Assembly: GCA_947451115.1 (NCBI GenBank)
Contig: CANFXV010000013.1
Location: 1 to 60,993, forward strand
Reading direction: 5' to 3'
DNA from: Bacteroidota bacterium
Lineage (GTDB): Bacteria; Bacteroidota; Bacteroidia; Chitinophagales; Chitinophagaceae
Length of the DNA stretch: 60,993 bases
The notes below the pieces were generated by a model that made no database searches, was not told the origin of the DNA, and saw only the letters and a program-made list of their open reading frames with translations. This document shows, piece by piece, positions 16,401 through 23,422 of the stretch. Within the stretch, counting starts at the first letter, position 1. Every line of letters begins with the position of its first letter. A program made the translations under genes and the position numbers.

Positions 16401-18055
16401 ACAAATGCAGTGGTGGCCAATTGTGTAGTATTGGTTAAGGCAGGTGCTGTTGTTGCAGTGGGTGTGCCTGTGAATGAAGGTGAAAGAATAGTTGCCCTTA
16501 ATAAAATATCTGCGGTATTGGTAGTGATACTAGAAGTATTTGAATTGGTTTTTGTATTGATAGAAGTAATACTTGCCGTGTTCGCACTTACATTCGTATT
16601 TAAAGTAGTAATTGAATTTAGATTGGTCGTAATACTTGAAGTGTTCGCTGTTATTTTATTGGTAAGTGTAGTTTCTGCATTAGTTGCTCTTGTTGTTTCC
16701 GCAATAACAGAGGCAACACTTGAAATGATTCTATTGGATAAACTAATGGTATCTGCTTTTTGTAATAAATAAGCAGTATCGGTAGTTTTAAATTTAGTTC
16801 CTACAGAAGTGGTTAAAGTATTTAAATCTGTTGTATTGGCTTTTAAATTTATCCTGTTGAATAAACTAGCGGTATCTGATTTTTGTAATAAATAAGAAGT
16901 ATCGGTAATTTTTAATTTTAAAGCCAATGCATTTCTTGAAGCTAATGAAAGAGGTAAATTTTCGGCACTATAATCATCTACATTACCTAACCCTACATCT
17001 GTTTTAGTTAAATTAACATTTCCGCTATAAGTATTCACCGATTGCACAGGTGGGGCTGGTGTTAAAAGCATCACCCAGTTGGCTAAAACTGTAGGATCGC
17101 CTGCCGATAAAATATAACTTTTATTGACATCGGTTCTTACAGCCACACTACCCACTACTGCAGATGTTAATCCTAACATTTGTGCTTCACTCGAAATAAT
17201 CCTTACCGACGAAAATGAAATAGCAGGTATTTGGTCTGAGGGTATTTTGCCTGATGCATTTAAACTGGCTACCCCATTGGCAACACCAGTTTTATTAGCA
17301 TCTAATTTTAAATTTATTCTATTAGATAAAGTAGCTGTATCTGCCTTTTGTAATAAATAGGAAGTATCGGTAGTTTTAAATTTAGTGCCCACCGTTGTAG
17401 TTAAAGTATTAAAATCAACTGTGTTAGTTTTTAAATTAATTCGGTTGGATAAACTTGCAGTATCTGCTTTTTGTAATAAATAGGAAGTGTCGGTGGTTTT
17501 AAATTTAGTACCCACCGTTGTAGACAAACTATTAAAATCGGTTATGTTGGCTTTTAAATTAATTCGGTTGGATAAACTGCCTGTATCTGCTTTTTGCAAT
17601 AAAAAAGAGGTATCTGTAATTTTTAATTTATCGGCTAATAGAGTAGTTACATCTGAAATAGTTCCTGCATTGGCTTTTAAGTCAATTCTGGTTGATAAAC
17701 TTAAAGTATCGGTTGCTTTTAACCTTGCATTTAAAGAATCGCTTAGTTTTTGTTGGGTTAATAATCCCATGGCTACCCAACCCGTATTTAAACTAACATC
17801 AGCTGTTGTTAATTTATACAAAGAGTCATTGGCTTGAATATACACCAACATGCCCTGCTTTCTTCTTTTAACAGGAATGGCATTTCTTGTTGTTAAATCT
17901 GGTAAAGTCATTAAGCCTCCTCTACCTAAGCTATCTATATGTGTTGGGTATACCGCAACGCCAGCAGTGGTAATATTACCAGTGAGTGCTATTTGCGCTT
18001 TTAAATTGTAGCTTATAGAAACTATAATTAAAAATAAAAAAATTATCTTTTTCAT
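13412..18055 (-). CDS. Giant fibre protein: coiled-coil repeats, phage tail-fibre motif, three YadA-like head blocks
   Basis: A 1547-aa secreted protein with a signal peptide to about residue 21. Residues ~105-250 and ~375-445 hold ~40-residue repeats of DTSYLLQKADTASLSNRI type, with a heptad-like coiled-coil look. Residues ~455-520 are Asn/Thr/Ser-rich short repeats. Residues ~523-552 carry SPSFTGTPTATTAP plus QLATTAFV, the motif of lambda-type side tail fibres. Residues ~706-864, ~1030-1170 and ~1232-1425 are YadA-like (Hep/Hag) head repeats of the SxAIG/SVAIG kind, separated by GGTG and NGQVL spacers. A ~120-residue C-terminal beta domain ends it. There is no YadA-type membrane barrel and no T9SS tag, so the export and anchoring route is unclear. 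A trimeric surface fibre is the best guess; the architecture is seen, the trimer is inferred. Confidence 0.85.
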   Translation of the reverse strand: MKKIIFLFLIIVSISYNLKAQIALTGNITTAGVAVYPTHIDSLGRGGLMTLPDLTTRNAIPVKRRKQGMLVYIQANDSLYKLTTADVSLNTGWVAMGLLTQQKLSDSLNARLKATDTLSLSTRIDLKANAGTISDVTTLLADKLKITDTSFLLQKADTGSLSNRINLKANITDFNSLSTTVGTKFKTTDTSYLLQKADTASLSNRINLKTNTVDFNTLTTTVGTKFKTTDTSYLLQKADTATLSNRINLKLDANKTGVANGVASLNASGKIPSDQIPAISFSSVRIISSEAQMLGLTSAVVGSVAVRTDVNKSYILSAGDPTVLANWVMLLTPAPPVQSVNTYSGNVNLTKTDVGLGNVDDYSAENLPLSLASRNALALKLKITDTSYLLQKSDTASLFNRINLKANTTDLNTLTTSVGTKFKTTDTAYLLQKADTISLSNRIISSVASVIAETTRATNAETTLTNKITANTSSITTNLNSITTLNTNVSANTASITSINTKTNSNTSSITTNTADILLRATILSPSFTGTPTATTAPALTNTTQLATTAFVRTAVTSLTGLTNSNLSGTAGITDANLANITTAGKVSNSATSATASNTSYTIVARDAIGDFSANNITASLNGTALTATNIAGGAAGSIPYQTANNTTGLLAAGTNGQVLQLTSGIPSWQTISTAVNASSITGTLGVLNGGTGQTSIPGLKNILGLTTSNIAIGNGAGQTAQGFQSIAIGSSAGSMSQTAGAIAFGNGAGQTSQGSQSIAIGYVAGYSNQGASSVAIGSNAAQGGQGSQSVAVGIAANSAGNNATGIGAYSSAAANNSTAIGYYASSGTYSSTALGGYASAGYTNSTAIGYQASTTAPNTIQLGADGVTIAGSTAVTNVKTSGTLTAGTVTYPNTQGTNGQVLTTTGAGTLTWTVAYTPTDASTTAKGIIQLAGDLRGTATSPTVNTVGGVNSSSISTFDTRITSATNSITSNTTSINTLNTNVASNTASITSLNTSILASTITGTVAVQNGGTGVSSIPLLKSALGLTGINVAIGSTAGTFTQSAGAVAIGNGTGNANQGTQSIAIGYVAASTNQGAYSVAIGSNAAQSGQGTQSVALGYAANSAGNNATGVGPNATASGNSSTAIGYYATSGTYSSTALGGYASSPYTNSTAIGYQAKTTAANTIQLGADGVTIAGSTAITNVKTSGTLTAGVVTYPNTDGTSGQILSTIGTGTLTWTNANTAAGLTGNQVTIGANAGNASQSAYGIAIGSQAGRYTQGVNSISVGINAGLNTQQSQSVAIGPYAGQDNQSSFSVGLGYTAGQTSQGSQSIAIGAGSGASNQSAGAVALGADAGNTSQGSHAIAIGYLAGNTNQGDNSVAIGTNAAQTGQGQNAVAIGISSSSAANLSTAIGGFSVAGYSNSTAIGYQASTTADNSIQLGNSNVTSVNTSGTINTSGAVNAKSFYLNSSTAITSATTTTIDLSTSNIFKVSLGTDISVLTLNNVKPGTYIIEFIQGGTYNVTFPTTNWKWAAGLVPIITQTSGKIDIVTLVYDGSTYFASTVQNF
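13781..14362 (-). repeat. YadA-like head repeat block 3 inside the giant fibre gene
   Basis: About 13 repeats of roughly 14 residues, each around an AIG/VAIG core (for example SQSIAIG, NSVAIG, NSTAIG), residues ~1232-1425. DNA of neighbouring repeats is close enough for slippage or recombination. Confidence 0.8.
14546..14968 (-). repeat. YadA-like head repeat block 2 inside the giant fibre gene
   Basis: Residues ~1030-1170. It is a near copy of block 1: both share GNGxGxxxQGxQSIAIGYVA, SNAAQ.GQGxQSVA, STAIGYYA and IQLGADGVTIAGST in the same order, which points to duplication of a ~140-residue unit. Confidence 0.8.
15464..15940 (-). repeat. YadA-like head repeat block 1 inside the giant fibre gene
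   Basis: Residues ~706-864. It is preceded by the NGGTGQTSIPGLK spacer and followed by IQLGADGVTIAGST, the same framing as block 2. Confidence 0.8.
17320..17640 (-). repeat. Near-identical ~120-bp tandem DNA repeats coding the coiled-coil stalk
   Basis: Three consecutive copies code for SYLLQKADTxxLSNRINLK plus DFNTLTTTVGTKFKTT. Adjacent copies differ at only a few bases, and another copy lies near 16741-16860. Such repeats allow stalk length to change by recombination. Confidence 0.7.
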
Positions 18056-18063
18056 ATTTCTAT

Positions 18064-20418
18064 TTAATTAAAAGTTATGGAGGTTAATGTTGAACTTATA
18101 GGATCATTGGAAGTATATACTTTATAGTTTTGTGTATAGCCTTGTGCATTTTTTATTTGAACTATAGTTTTTGTGAATGTATTGATGCTCTCAAAATTGT
18201 TATACATAATAGAGGTTAAGTCGGCATTGGAAGCGGGATAAGCATAAAATGCATACTGTGTTCCTGTGATAGTTATGTTTGTATTAATACTTTTACTTCC
18301 TCCTGAATTATCAGCACTTGGTGATGGACTTAAAGCTGTAACATCATATATAGTAGTTGTATTAAAAGGAGTACTTATACCTCCCCAATACCTTTTTGAA
18401 AAAGTAGAAAAACTTAAACTTGCAGAGGCTGAACCAGCAGTGATTGTATTTGGAAATGGAGTGCCTAAATTATCATTTTTTGTTGCTGTACCCGCCGCAT
18501 AGTTTACGGTTACACTATAACCAACTGAACTTGTTATAGGGCCTGGTGAATTGGTATTCGCTCCCAAAGCAGTACCTCCTTTATAAAATATAGTTGAGGT
18601 AGCATCCCCACCATCATTTTTATTAAAAGTACTAGTCAATGTTACTACACCAGGATTATATCCGATTTCATAAGCAGTTGCTCCTGGGCTAGCTCCAATT
18701 GAAACAGATGGCGCAGAAAAGGAGGGAGGAATAGAATTTGAAACTAAATCTTCTAGGAATTCATCTAGGGTTTTTCCTTTGGCCGGAATGGTTGCTCCAT
18801 TTGCATATTTTCCTAAACTAGTACCATTTATTTTTACATCTTTAGTGAATTTCTTTGCATACATGGCTAATATAGCAGTTGTATCTACTTTCTGTAATAA
18901 AAAAGAAGTGTCTGATTTTTTTAATAAAGTAGTCGTATCTGTTATATTTAATTTCAAATTTATTGCTGTCCTAGAAGCGAATGAAAGGGGCTTAGCTTCA
19001 TCACTGGTATTATCAACATTAGTTAAATCGGTAATGTTAGCTTTTCTTAAATCTACAAAACCTGTTAATCCATTAACAGTTTTTACTGGTGCATCAGGAT
19101 TTACTAGTTCAACCCAATTGGCTCTATTACTTGCAGGTAATTGTGCTAAAACAAAATTCTTACTTGAATCTAATCTAACTGCAATACTACCTATAAGTCT
19201 GGTGATGGGTAATGATAGCATTGCTGTCATATCGTTCACCACATCTACCGATGAAAAGGAAATGGCGGGTATTTGTACGGACGGAATTTTTCCACCCGCG
19301 TCCAAACTTGCGGCCCCATTATTAGCACCTACTTGAGATTTTCTAAATAAACTAAAAGTATCTGCAATATTCAATTTTAAATTAATTCGATTAGATAAGG
19401 TTGAAGTATCAGCCTTTCTTAATAAAATTGCAGTATCTGCAATGTTTAGTTTCAAGTTAATACGGTTCGATAAACTTGCGGTATCAGATTTTCTTAATAA
19501 AATAGCGGTATCTACAATATTTAATTTTAAATTAATTCTACTAGATAATGAAGCGGTATCTGATTTTTTTAATAAAAAAGAAGTGTCTGATGTATTTAAC
19601 TTAGCCCCAACGGTGCTGGTTAAGCTTGTTAAATCTGTGTTGCTGGCTTTTAGATCAATTCGACTAGACAAGCTTGTGGTATCTATTGAAACTCCTCCAT
19701 TTCCTTTGGATAAATTATAAGAAGCAAGTTTTGAAGGCGTTACATATGCGATAGCACTATCTGCTATATTTAATTTTTTAGATAATGCAGCATCTGTATA
19801 AATAATTTTAGTATATAGCGAAGTTTCAGCTGCATTTAATTTAAGCTCCAGTGCAGCTTGTGTTAATTTACTAATTGGCTTTAGTGAATCTGCCGTATTG
19901 TTCACCTTGTCTAGAGACAAGCTAGTTTTAAGCGATGACAGGCTGCTTGCCCCAGTGCCCCCCCGGGCTACTGGAACAACACCTGATATATTTTCAGCAA
20001 GAACACTGTTAGCAAACTTGGCATAAGCCACATATTGGAACTGGGTAGTACCCATACTAATAAAATTATTTCCTGCAGCTGGGTCAATTTCGATTTTTAA
20101 AAACTTAGGACTCAGCTTCCAGTCAATATCAGAAAAATTTCCCAAGTTAATCATTGTGCCTGTATCACCGATAACTACTGTAAATAATCCTTGTGCATTG
20201 GTTTTAACTTTTCTAACTTCAATATATTCTGGGATACCAGTAGCACTGCCCTGAAGAATACTTAATTTTAAAGTAATATCTTGAGAAGCAATAATTACAT
20301 TATTGGTTGTTCTAGCTACACCCTGAAAATTTAAACCAGTTTGTGCACTAGCATTGTTGAAATAAGATGCAAATAACAGTATGCATAAATATTTAATTAA
20401 TAGCTTATACTTTTTCAT
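18064..20418 (-). CDS. Secreted coiled-coil fibre protein (784 aa)
   Basis: The signal peptide ends at about residue 25 (NNASAQ). Residues ~27-145 are the same N-terminal beta domain as in the 595-aa protein (GLNFQGVARTTNN; compare GIFFQAVARDNNA). A GGTG motif follows at ~153. Residues ~245-360 are coiled-coil repeats such as LLRKSDTASLSNRINLKLN, closely like those of the 1547-aa protein. Both also share an ASLNASGKIPSDQIPAISF-type segment (here near 370-390) and a NVDNTSDEAKPLS-type segment (here ~468-480). The C-terminal ~220 residues are a separate beta-rich domain without recognised motifs. It ends nine bases before the 1547-aa gene, so the two are co-transcribed and may co-assemble (inference). 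Confidence 0.83.
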   Translation of the reverse strand: MKKYKLLIKYLCILLFASYFNNASAQTGLNFQGVARTTNNVIIASQDITLKLSILQGSATGIPEYIEVRKVKTNAQGLFTVVIGDTGTMINLGNFSDIDWKLSPKFLKIEIDPAAGNNFISMGTTQFQYVAYAKFANSVLAENISGVVPVARGGTGASSLSSLKTSLSLDKVNNTADSLKPISKLTQAALELKLNAAETSLYTKIIYTDAALSKKLNIADSAIAYVTPSKLASYNLSKGNGGVSIDTTSLSSRIDLKASNTDLTSLTSTVGAKLNTSDTSFLLKKSDTASLSSRINLKLNIVDTAILLRKSDTASLSNRINLKLNIADTAILLRKADTSTLSNRINLKLNIADTFSLFRKSQVGANNGAASLDAGGKIPSVQIPAISFSSVDVVNDMTAMLSLPITRLIGSIAVRLDSSKNFVLAQLPASNRANWVELVNPDAPVKTVNGLTGFVDLRKANITDLTNVDNTSDEAKPLSFASRTAINLKLNITDTTTLLKKSDTSFLLQKVDTTAILAMYAKKFTKDVKINGTSLGKYANGATIPAKGKTLDEFLEDLVSNSIPPSFSAPSVSIGASPGATAYEIGYNPGVVTLTSTFNKNDGGDATSTIFYKGGTALGANTNSPGPITSSVGYSVTVNYAAGTATKNDNLGTPFPNTITAGSASASLSFSTFSKRYWGGISTPFNTTTIYDVTALSPSPSADNSGGSKSINTNITITGTQYAFYAYPASNADLTSIMYNNFESINTFTKTIVQIKNAQGYTQNYKVYTSNDPISSTLTSITFN

Positions 20419-20460
20419 AAAATGTTTATAATAATGAATTGGACATTATTTAAGAATAAT

Positions 20461-20985
20461 TTATAGTTTGATAATTTTATAGATACCCGTTTTAGCTTTT
20501 CCACTACTTGGTTTAAAATATACTTTCATATAATAAGCCCCAGTAGGTAAATTTTCTAAGGATAGCTCTTTTTCATAACCATTAAAAATAGTACCGGCCT
20601 CTTGAGATAAAATAATAGCCGACCGACTATCTATTAGTTGAAAAAATAAACTTCCAACCTCATTAAAAATTGCCTTAATACGAAGTAGCTTACTTGTAGG
20701 ATTAGGGCCAACCGTAATTTGATTGCCAAATACAAGAGGTCCATATTCAGAAATAGCTGTTGGTGTAGAAGAAGTAGTAATTGGCTGTAATACGCCAGTA
20801 TTTAAGCTATACCCAGCACTTATAAAATGGGCAATGGAAACTGATTCTCCAATACTCCATTCCATGGTACTACTATAGCCTCCGCCCATGTTCAAAGCAT
20901 AGCCACTTAATGATTGACCTTGTGTTTTAGTAAACAACAAAAGAATAAAAAGTAAAATGATATTATGCTTGCTTATAAATCTCAT
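20461..20985 (-). CDS. Small secreted protein with T9SS C-terminal sorting domain
   Basis: 174 aa with a clear signal peptide (LLFILLLFTKTQGQ). Residues ~95-174 form a type A sorting domain for the type IX secretion system: VGPNPTSKLLRI, then a beta-rich middle, LSLENLPTGAYYMKVYF, and a basic end GIYKIIKL. Cargo with this domain crosses the outer membrane through the T9SS and is usually attached to surface lipopolysaccharide. The N-terminal part (SGYALNMGGGYSSTMEWSIGESV) is short and probably not an enzyme. It is the only protein of the fibre locus with this tag. Its start lies inside the preceding HTH gene (23-base overlap), which implies coupled translation. Confidence 0.85.
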   Translation of the reverse strand: MRFISKHNIILLFILLLFTKTQGQSLSGYALNMGGGYSSTMEWSIGESVSIAHFISAGYSLNTGVLQPITTSSTPTAISEYGPLVFGNQITVGPNPTSKLLRIKAIFNEVGSLFFQLIDSRSAIILSQEAGTIFNGYEKELSLENLPTGAYYMKVYFKPSSGKAKTGIYKIIKL

Positions 20986-21172
20986 ACAATTCGATGATGT
21001 TGGTTGCTTTAGTTTTATAAAAAATTGATTTTTTAATGGTGGATACGGTATTGCATTTGATATTCAAAACCTGAGCAATTTTAGTCGTACTTTTACCACT
21101 TAGCATTAAATTACAAACCTCAGTTTCTCTGTTTGATAATTTTACTATATTAGCTTCCAAATTTATTTCCAT
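20963..21172 (-). CDS. Stand-alone LuxR-type helix-turn-helix protein
   Basis: Only 69 aa, nearly all of it a LuxR/GerE DNA-binding domain: LSNRETEVCNLMLSGKSTTKIAQVLNIKCNTVSTIKKSIFYK. The RETEV start and the turn plus recognition helix fit the family well. There is no receiver or sensor domain. It is transcribed ahead of the T9SS cargo gene and overlaps it by 23 bases. That position inside the fibre locus suggests an autoregulator of the downstream fibre genes (inference). DNA target unknown. Confidence 0.85.
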   Translation of the reverse strand: MEINLEANIVKLSNRETEVCNLMLSGKSTTKIAQVLNIKCNTVSTIKKSIFYKTKATNIIELYEIYKQA

Positions 21173-21211
21173 TATAATATTTTAATAATCGATTCTTCTA
21201 TATCCATTTTT

Positions 21212-21640
21212 TTACTTAGTGGTAAAGTATAATCGAGTGGTAGGTCCCGATACTAGTTTTGATAAAACCAAATTGTTTTCACCCACTGAAATAATATTAT
21301 AAATAACTTCCAATGGATTACCATTGGTTGTTTTTACATGCACATGAATTTGTGATTGATTACGGACCAATTCAACTGTGTAGCTTCCAATCAAACCATC
21401 AGAATCTTTGGTGTTTCCATTTTTTAAATAAGTGACAATATAGGTAGATTGCCCTACGTAGGATTTATAGACTACAGGAGTAGTGGAAGTCAACCCCTCT
21501 GAAATGCTATAGTCTAAATACCAGTTTTTATTGGTAAGCAAATTGTTCATCACCTCAATTTGTGTATTGGAAGTTTCTTTATTACAAGAAATTTGTGTTA
21601 AAAGGAGTAAGGCTAGAATGAGTGTATATAATTGTTTCAT
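21212..21640 (-). CDS. Small lipoprotein, lipocalin-like size
   Basis: The ATG at 21640 starts a lipoprotein signal peptide with lipobox LLTQISC (Cys19); the longer frame would overlap the preceding gene. The mature ~120 residues begin with a polar linker, then a domain starting LLTNKNWYLDYS and ending TTRLYFTTK, with alternating beta strands. This is the pattern of Bacteroidota lipocalin-like/META-like lipoproteins, though I cannot name a family firmly. It follows the outer-membrane barrel gene by 13 bases and is likely co-transcribed. Confidence 0.7.
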   Translation of the reverse strand: MKQLYTLILALLLLTQISCNKETSNTQIEVMNNLLTNKNWYLDYSISEGLTSTTPVVYKSYVGQSTYIVTYLKNGNTKDSDGLIGSYTVELVRNQSQIHVHVKTTNGNPLEVIYNIISVGENNLVLSKLVSGPTTRLYFTTK

Positions 21641-21653
21641 GTTGATTAATGTT

Positions 21654-22439
21654 TTAGAATAGATCATTAAGTTTCATGCTCATACCCATTTCAAATCGGT
21701 TCAATTGAATAGGAAGAGAGGTGCTTATAAGATTAACTCCTAATTTATAATGCGCATATAATACATAGTAGCCCTTGTTATCAAACTCGGTTCCAATATC
21801 TCCATTGATAATGGCTCTATTCCCTGCTCCGTTGATTAAATTTTCATTACTTATGTTAGAAATTTTATAATCCAGGCTTGGTCCAAAGACTATATAAAGC
21901 TTGTGTTTGCTGATGTCATGCACAGGAATTAGTTGCTTGTAATGCGCAGCTATATTGAAAGTCGTAAATACATTATCTGCTTTGAAGTGAGTAAAATCCT
22001 CTATAAAAGGAGCTAAAGTATACTTCTGAGTATAATAATTACCCACTACAATTCTATTGATGCCAAGAATGAATGAATAAGCATGTTTATCCATGTATAA
22101 GCCATCCATTCTTAAGCCAACACTAAAGCCTGTATTGTAATTGTTGCTACTGACCTTATTGTATAAATAATTTATAGGAGCTACAATGGCATTGTCATTA
22201 ATATTTTGCTTGGATAAACTTAATGACCCATACAAGGAGACCTCATTACTAGTGAAATTCACAAAGGTTTTAGTCAATAACTTTTTAATTTTCTTAAATC
22301 GTTCCTGAGCTGGATGTATCAAAAAAGCACTATCCTGCTGCTTTTTAGTCAAAATTTGCGCATGCACTGCACTGCCTCCAAAAATTGCAACTAAAAAAAT
22401 GCTAATAAAACAATATGAAAATGTTTTTACTGAGCCCAT
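21654..22439 (-). CDS. Outer-membrane beta-barrel protein of the fibre locus
   Basis: 261 aa with a signal peptide ending near GSAVHAQ (residue ~28). The remainder shows many short amphipathic strands (YNTGFSVGLRMDGLYM, KLYIVFGPSLDYKI, YYVLYAHYKLGVNL), and the last residue is Phe (KLNDLF), as is usual for outer-membrane barrels assembled by BAM. The size fits an 8-10 strand barrel. It is the first gene of the minus-strand set running toward 9375, with a cluster of palindromes upstream. It may be the membrane partner of the fibre, since the fibre proteins have no anchor of their own (inference). Confidence 0.7.
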   Translation of the reverse strand: MGSVKTFSYCFISIFLVAIFGGSAVHAQILTKKQQDSAFLIHPAQERFKKIKKLLTKTFVNFTSNEVSLYGSLSLSKQNINDNAIVAPINYLYNKVSSNNYNTGFSVGLRMDGLYMDKHAYSFILGINRIVVGNYYTQKYTLAPFIEDFTHFKADNVFTTFNIAAHYKQLIPVHDISKHKLYIVFGPSLDYKISNISNENLINGAGNRAIINGDIGTEFDNKGYYVLYAHYKLGVNLISTSLPIQLNRFEMGMSMKLNDLF

Positions 22440-22494
22440 TATTATTTCTTTGTACTTTTTTAAGGCACAAAGAAAATGCTCTAGACAATATTCG

Positions 22495-22514
22495 ACGTTA
22501 AAATACTTTAACGT
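22495..22514. promoter_or_regulatory. 20-bp palindrome ACGTTAAA-ATAC-TTTAACGT
   Basis: Perfect 8-base arms around a 4-base spacer, about 55 bases upstream of the start at 22439. Strongest member of the TTAAA-N4-TTTAA series. Crp/Fnr-type operators have this spacing. Candidate main control site of the fibre locus. Confidence 0.5.
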
Positions 22515-22534
22515 TTTTTAATTATGGTAAAATG

Positions 22535-22548
22535 TTAAAATACTTTAA
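22535..22548. promoter_or_regulatory. TTAAA-ATAC-TTTAA palindrome
   Basis: Second copy of the same core, 37 bases from the first in the same upstream region. Confidence 0.45.
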
Positions 22549-22610
22549 TAGAATTATTAAAATATTTAATAATTAGAAACTTTTCGCAATTTTCTAGGTC
22601 TTTAGTTTTA

Positions 22611-22624
22611 TTAAAATAGTTTAA
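22611..22624. promoter_or_regulatory. TTAAA-ATAG-TTTAA palindrome
   Basis: Third copy in the 22440-22708 gap. Apart from these sites and an AT hairpin at 22636-22653 I see nothing else in the gap, and no gene. Confidence 0.45.
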
Positions 22625-22708
22625 TAGTTTTTTTTATTAAACAGTAGTTTAATTATTGTAAAGTTTTTATCCTTAGTTTTAATTTTAATCTTATAAATAT
22701 GAAAACAA

Positions 22709-23323
22709 TCACATTAATCTTGGTCTTATAGGTATAGGTTTTCTTCTCTTTTTCAAATTAGACAAGTGAACAGGTGTTATGCCTAAGTAGGAGGCAATCA
22801 TATACTGTGGCACGCGTTGGTGTATATTAGGAAAACTTTTATCGATGCTTTCCAATCTTTCGATAATCGTTTTGGTATCTCTTTGTAATACATAATGAAG
22901 CATTTGAACCACATGGCCTTCGGCCATATACCTACCCAAACGATCACCTAATTTCATCGTATTAATTACATAATTAATAGCCTCAAATGGAACTTGTATT
23001 AGTGTGCAGTCTTCTAAACACTCTACATTGACTAAGGCTTTTAAATTATCCTCATAATTATAAGGTGCATACCCTGTAACAATCATGTTTTCAGACCTGA
23101 AATTGTATATTTTTATTTCACCTTTACTATTTTCAACAAAATTTCTAATAATACCCTTGGTAAGAAAATAAAGATTTTTCTGAACCTCGCCCACCTTCAT
23201 TATAAGCTCTCCTTTCGAAAAATTTACTTGCGTGCATTGTTTATTAAAAGCAACCAATTCAGCTTCAGTAAATTCTACATGTTTTGTGATAAACTGATTA
23301 AACATTTCAAAATGAGCAGGCAT
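22709..23323 (-). CDS. Crp/Fnr family transcription regulator (copy 1)
   Basis: 204 aa. Residues ~25-120 form a cyclic-nucleotide-binding-type beta roll (FSKGELIMKVGEVQKNLYFLTKGIIRNF). The usual cAMP-contact RS/RT pair is not evident, so the ligand may differ or be absent. A long dimer helix follows, and the C-terminal HTH includes PQYMIASYLGITPVHLSNLKKRR. This compact type is common in Bacteroidota. The gene at 23423 is a close paralogue with the same start (MPxHFEMFN). A TTAGAA-TTGA-TTCTAA palindrome lies 23 bases before the start. It is located directly upstream of the fibre locus promoter region, making it a likely regulator (inference). Confidence 0.9.
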   Translation of the reverse strand: MPAHFEMFNQFITKHVEFTEAELVAFNKQCTQVNFSKGELIMKVGEVQKNLYFLTKGIIRNFVENSKGEIKIYNFRSENMIVTGYAPYNYEDNLKALVNVECLEDCTLIQVPFEAINYVINTMKLGDRLGRYMAEGHVVQMLHYVLQRDTKTIIERLESIDKSFPNIHQRVPQYMIASYLGITPVHLSNLKKRRKPIPIRPRLM

Positions 23324-23345
23324 AGAAGTTTATATTTAAGATTAC

Positions 23346-23361
23346 TTAGAATTGATTCTAA
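23346..23361. promoter_or_regulatory. TTAGAA-TTGA-TTCTAA palindrome in front of Crp/Fnr copy 1
   Basis: Six-base arms, 4-base spacer, 23 bases upstream of the start at 23323. A matching TAGAA-N4-TTCTA site stands 21 bases before the paralogue. Candidate autoregulatory operator. Confidence 0.5.
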
Positions 23362-23422
23362 ATTAATTTTATAAAGTAAATGAATTTTTAAATAAGTATT
23401 ATATAGAAATTTTTCTATTGAA

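Noticed and set aside
16263..16772. Open frame of 169 codons opposite the giant fibre gene
   Set aside because: Antisense to repeats rich in Ala/Thr/Asn codons; such sequence lacks stops on the other strand. Its product is only a Val/Ala/Leu-rich string without motif.
13412..18055. CRISPR array suspected from the dense repeats
   Set aside because: Repeats are in-frame coding units of varying length without unique spacers of fixed size.
13412..20418. Prophage remnant because of tail-fibre motifs
   Set aside because: No capsid, portal, terminase, tail or lysis gene is near, and the proteins have signal peptides.
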